From Streptomyces katrae (GTDB lineage: Bacteria; Actinomycetota; Actinomycetes; Streptomycetales; Streptomycetaceae), in assembly GCF_000717655.1 (NCBI RefSeq), contig NZ_JNZY01000085.1, positions 1 through 5,688 of the forward strand: 5,688 bases of DNA, read 5' to 3'. The notes below the pieces were generated by a model. That model was not told where the DNA came from and did no database searches. It was given only the letters and a program-made list of their open reading frames with translations. This document shows, in pieces, positions 4,749-5,688 of the stretch (the stretch's first letter is position 1; every line of letters starts with the position of its first letter). A program made the translations under genes and the position numbers.

Positions 4749-5045
4749 ATGACATCCAAGGCCTTACGCCGGGCGGCCGCAGCCGCCGCCGGAACCCTGA
4801 TGCTGTCCGGACTCGCGGCCGCTCCGGCGGTCGCGGCCCCGGCCGCCCCGCTGGCGTGTGCCCAGCTCACGGGGCAGAGCTATGGCACGGCCTACATCAA
4901 GAACACCTGTAGCTACGCCATCAGCGCCTCCGTGCAGATCAACTGGACGGGAGACCCCGGCTGCATCTGGATCAACCCGGGCCGGACCGGAACGATCCAC
5001 TGGGACGGCGCGGACGGACGCGCCAACTACGCTTACCAGTGCTGA
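4749..5045 (+). CDS. Small secreted four-cysteine protein, tendamistat-like spacing
   Basis: The protein has 98 residues. The ATG is preceded by AGGAG (4737-4741) at seven bases. Residues 1 to about 30 are a signal peptide (K4, R7-R8, Ala-rich core, likely cleavage after VAA at 28-30). The mature part is about 68 residues with cysteines at 37, 54, 72 and 98. That spacing (17 and 26) is close to the C11-C27 and C45-C73 disulfides of tendamistat, the Streptomyces alpha-amylase inhibitor. The position of the PG after the third cysteine and the terminal cysteine also agree. However, the inhibitory W-R-Y triad between the first two cysteines is absent (SYG at the aligned place), so amylase inhibition is doubtful. 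Alternating segments such as SASVQINW and GTIHWD fit a small beta-barrel. Codon 6 is TTA (4764-4766), implying dependence on the bldA tRNA. It is transcribed divergently from the AraC gene, and a strong terminator follows. Confidence 0.85.
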   Translation: MTSKALRRAAAAAAGTLMLSGLAAAPAVAAPAAPLACAQLTGQSYGTAYIKNTCSYAISASVQINWTGDPGCIWINPGRTGTIHWDGADGRANYAYQC

Positions 5046-5063
5046 TGGGGGACCGGTAAGCGA

Positions 5064-5102
5064 CGGGTGTACGGCGGGGCCGCCGGCCCGCCCGTACACC
5101 CG
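5064..5102. terminator. Long stem-loop between convergent genes, probably bidirectional
   Basis: CGGGTGTACGG (5064-5074) pairs perfectly with CCGTACACCCG (5092-5102). After a two-base mismatch GGGCC (5077-5081) pairs with GGCCC (5085-5089), leaving a three-base loop. It starts 18 bases after the stop at 5045 and ends 34 bases beyond the stop of the convergent gene at 5137, so it can serve both. It is the strongest terminator-like structure in the window. Confidence 0.8.
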
Positions 5103-5136
5103 GCTCCCACCGACTGGATGGAGCAGTACCGCACCA

Positions 5137-5565
5137 TCACCGCCACCCAAGGAGGACGCAGCCATCGTCATCGGGACCCGTTGAGCTGCAGGGCCAGATG
5201 CCGTGGTCGATGAAGTGCTCCACGGCCTCGCAGGCGACGGGGAACGGGACAGTCTCCCTGTCGCAGCAGGTATCGATCTGCCCGTTGGACAGCAGATATC
5301 CGCCAGAGACGCCTTCGCCGAGCGGATCGACCAGGTGCTCCCCGGTATCGCCGCCTGCGCCATCCACCAGAGCAACCCTCGCGCGCTCACCGTTGGTAAC
5401 CACAGACAGGAGGCGACCCTGGTTGTCCTCAAACCACGTTTCGTGGCGAGCCCAGTCCAGCCTGTGTATGAGCAACGACCGGGCTTCCGCGCCGGAGTAG
5501 CCGTCAGAGGTACAGCCCTGCAGACGCCAGCGATGGGGGGCCTTGACCCCGGATTTTGAACACAT
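5137..5565 (-). CDS. Imm1-like immunity protein, 5' end apparently replaced by an insertion-sequence end
   Basis: The product has 142 residues if the ATG at 5565-5563 is used. The central part matches the Imm1 pattern: TNGERARVALVDG (57-69), D-T-G-E-H-L-V-D-P (73-81), GEGVSGGYLLSNGQIDT (83-99) and DRETVPFPVA (102-111), then a helix AVEHFIDHGIWP (114-125). Imm1 proteins are predicted immunity factors of polymorphic toxin systems; they act in the cytoplasm by binding a toxin domain. No toxin gene is visible nearby. The first seven residues (MCSKSGV) are encoded by sequence that looks like the end of an IS3-type element. The ATG directly follows the transposase stop (TAG-ATG, same frame) and has no ribosome site, so any expression would rely on translational coupling or a new promoter. 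The native start seems lost, but the conserved core is intact. Codon use is more A/T-ending than in neighbouring genes, suggesting transfer. It may be a functional orphan or a slightly truncated gene. Confidence 0.65.
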   Translation of the reverse strand: MCSKSGVKAPHRWRLQGCTSDGYSGAEARSLLIHRLDWARHETWFEDNQGRLLSVVTNGERARVALVDGAGGDTGEHLVDPLGEGVSGGYLLSNGQIDTCCDRETVPFPVACEAVEHFIDHGIWPCSSTGPDDDGCVLLGWR

Positions 5566-5688
5566 CTATGCGGCTTGGGTCAGGGTAGTTGCTGCTGGTT
5601 GGAGGTCGTTCTCGTAGGCGATCGGAGTTCGCTGGCCGAGGCGGGAGTGCCGGCGGCGGGTGTTGTATCGGGTCAGCCAGCGGAAGGC
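5544..5688 (-). mobile_element. End of an IS3-family insertion sequence (continues past the window)
   Basis: The transposase C-terminus runs off the right edge and stops at 5566. The element's end should lie just beyond it. IS3-family ends begin 5'-TG, and TGACCCCGGATTTTGAACAC starting at 5544 fits; TG at 5534 is an alternative. The exact boundary and target duplication cannot be set without the other end. The element abuts the 5' end of the Imm1-like gene. Confidence 0.65.
5566..5688 (-). CDS. IS3-type transposase (OrfB, integrase core), C-terminal 40 residues
   Basis: On the - strand from 5688 the reading is AFRWLTRYNTRRRHSRLGQR, then TPIAYENDLQP, ending TLTQAA and TAG (5568-5566). The W-x-x-x-Y-N-x-x-R-x-H-S-x-L-G-x-x-x-P-x-x-Y-E signature is the hallmark C-terminus of IS3-family DDE transposases (rve-type integrase core). 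It follows the last catalytic Glu, which lies outside the window. Whether the rest of the protein is intact cannot be seen. Its stop codon is immediately followed, in the same frame, by the ATG of the Imm1-like gene. Confidence 0.85.
   Translation of the reverse strand, partial: AFRWLTRYNTRRRHSRLGQRTPIAYENDLQPAATTLTQAA

Noticed and set aside
4459..4755. Upstream extension of the AraC frame to an ATG at 4755
   Set aside because: The extra 99 residues lack domain character and would overlap the divergent gene's start. The GTG at 4458 has a good ribosome site and begins where family members begin.
3680..4870. Second 396-codon - strand frame through the AraC region
   Set aside because: It is a frame-shifted shadow of the AraC gene with Ala/Arg/Gly-rich composition. 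The helix-turn-helix motifs are in the other frame.
5148..5180. AAGGAGGA ribosome-site-like sequence on the + strand
   Set aside because: No start codon or lasting open frame follows, and it lies inside the coding end of the Imm1-like gene on the other strand.

Overview
The window looks like chromosomal or accessory DNA of a Streptomyces or close relative. It is strongly GC-rich with G/C-biased third codon positions, and it has Streptomyces-style secreted proteins, GTG starts behind G-rich ribosome sites, rare TTA leucine codons, and long GC stem-loops without U-tracts after genes. No sequence search was possible, so all family names rest on recognised motifs.

Layout. Bases 1-84 are the last 27 codons of an unrecognised + strand gene, followed by a strong stem-loop (101-129). 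Bases 452-766 encode a 104-residue secreted protein: a signal peptide, then 13 pentapeptides of the form G-x-x-N-x. Two stem-loops follow it (805-822, 828-866). Bases 867-1570 have no convincing gene but contain several perfect hairpins and a 22-bp tandem duplication. Bases 1654-2979 encode a 441-residue secreted protein whose mature part is cysteine-free and looks like several beta-sandwich domains. Downstream is a solitary 29-bp sequence that closely resembles an actinobacterial type I-E CRISPR repeat (3052-3080). It is followed by the C-terminal remnant of an ATP-dependent DNA ligase (about 3226-3465).

The second half is a compact divergent module. An AraC-family regulator (3565-4458, - strand, GTG start) faces a 98-residue secreted four-cysteine protein (4749-5045, + strand) whose cysteine spacing resembles tendamistat-type alpha-amylase inhibitors. 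Both genes have a TTA codon near the 5' end (codons 14 and 6), so both should depend on the bldA leucyl-tRNA. The 290-bp region between them holds a 7-5-7 inverted repeat and a cluster of imperfect direct repeats, which are candidate operators. My working model is a developmentally timed regulator paired with a small secreted effector.

The right end is a mobile-element junction. The last 40 codons of an IS3-type transposase (- strand) end in TAG, and an in-frame ATG follows immediately. That ATG opens an Imm1-like immunity protein (5137-5565) whose first seven or so residues appear to come from the insertion-sequence end. No cognate toxin is visible. A strong stem-loop at 5064-5102 separates this gene from the convergent secreted-protein gene.
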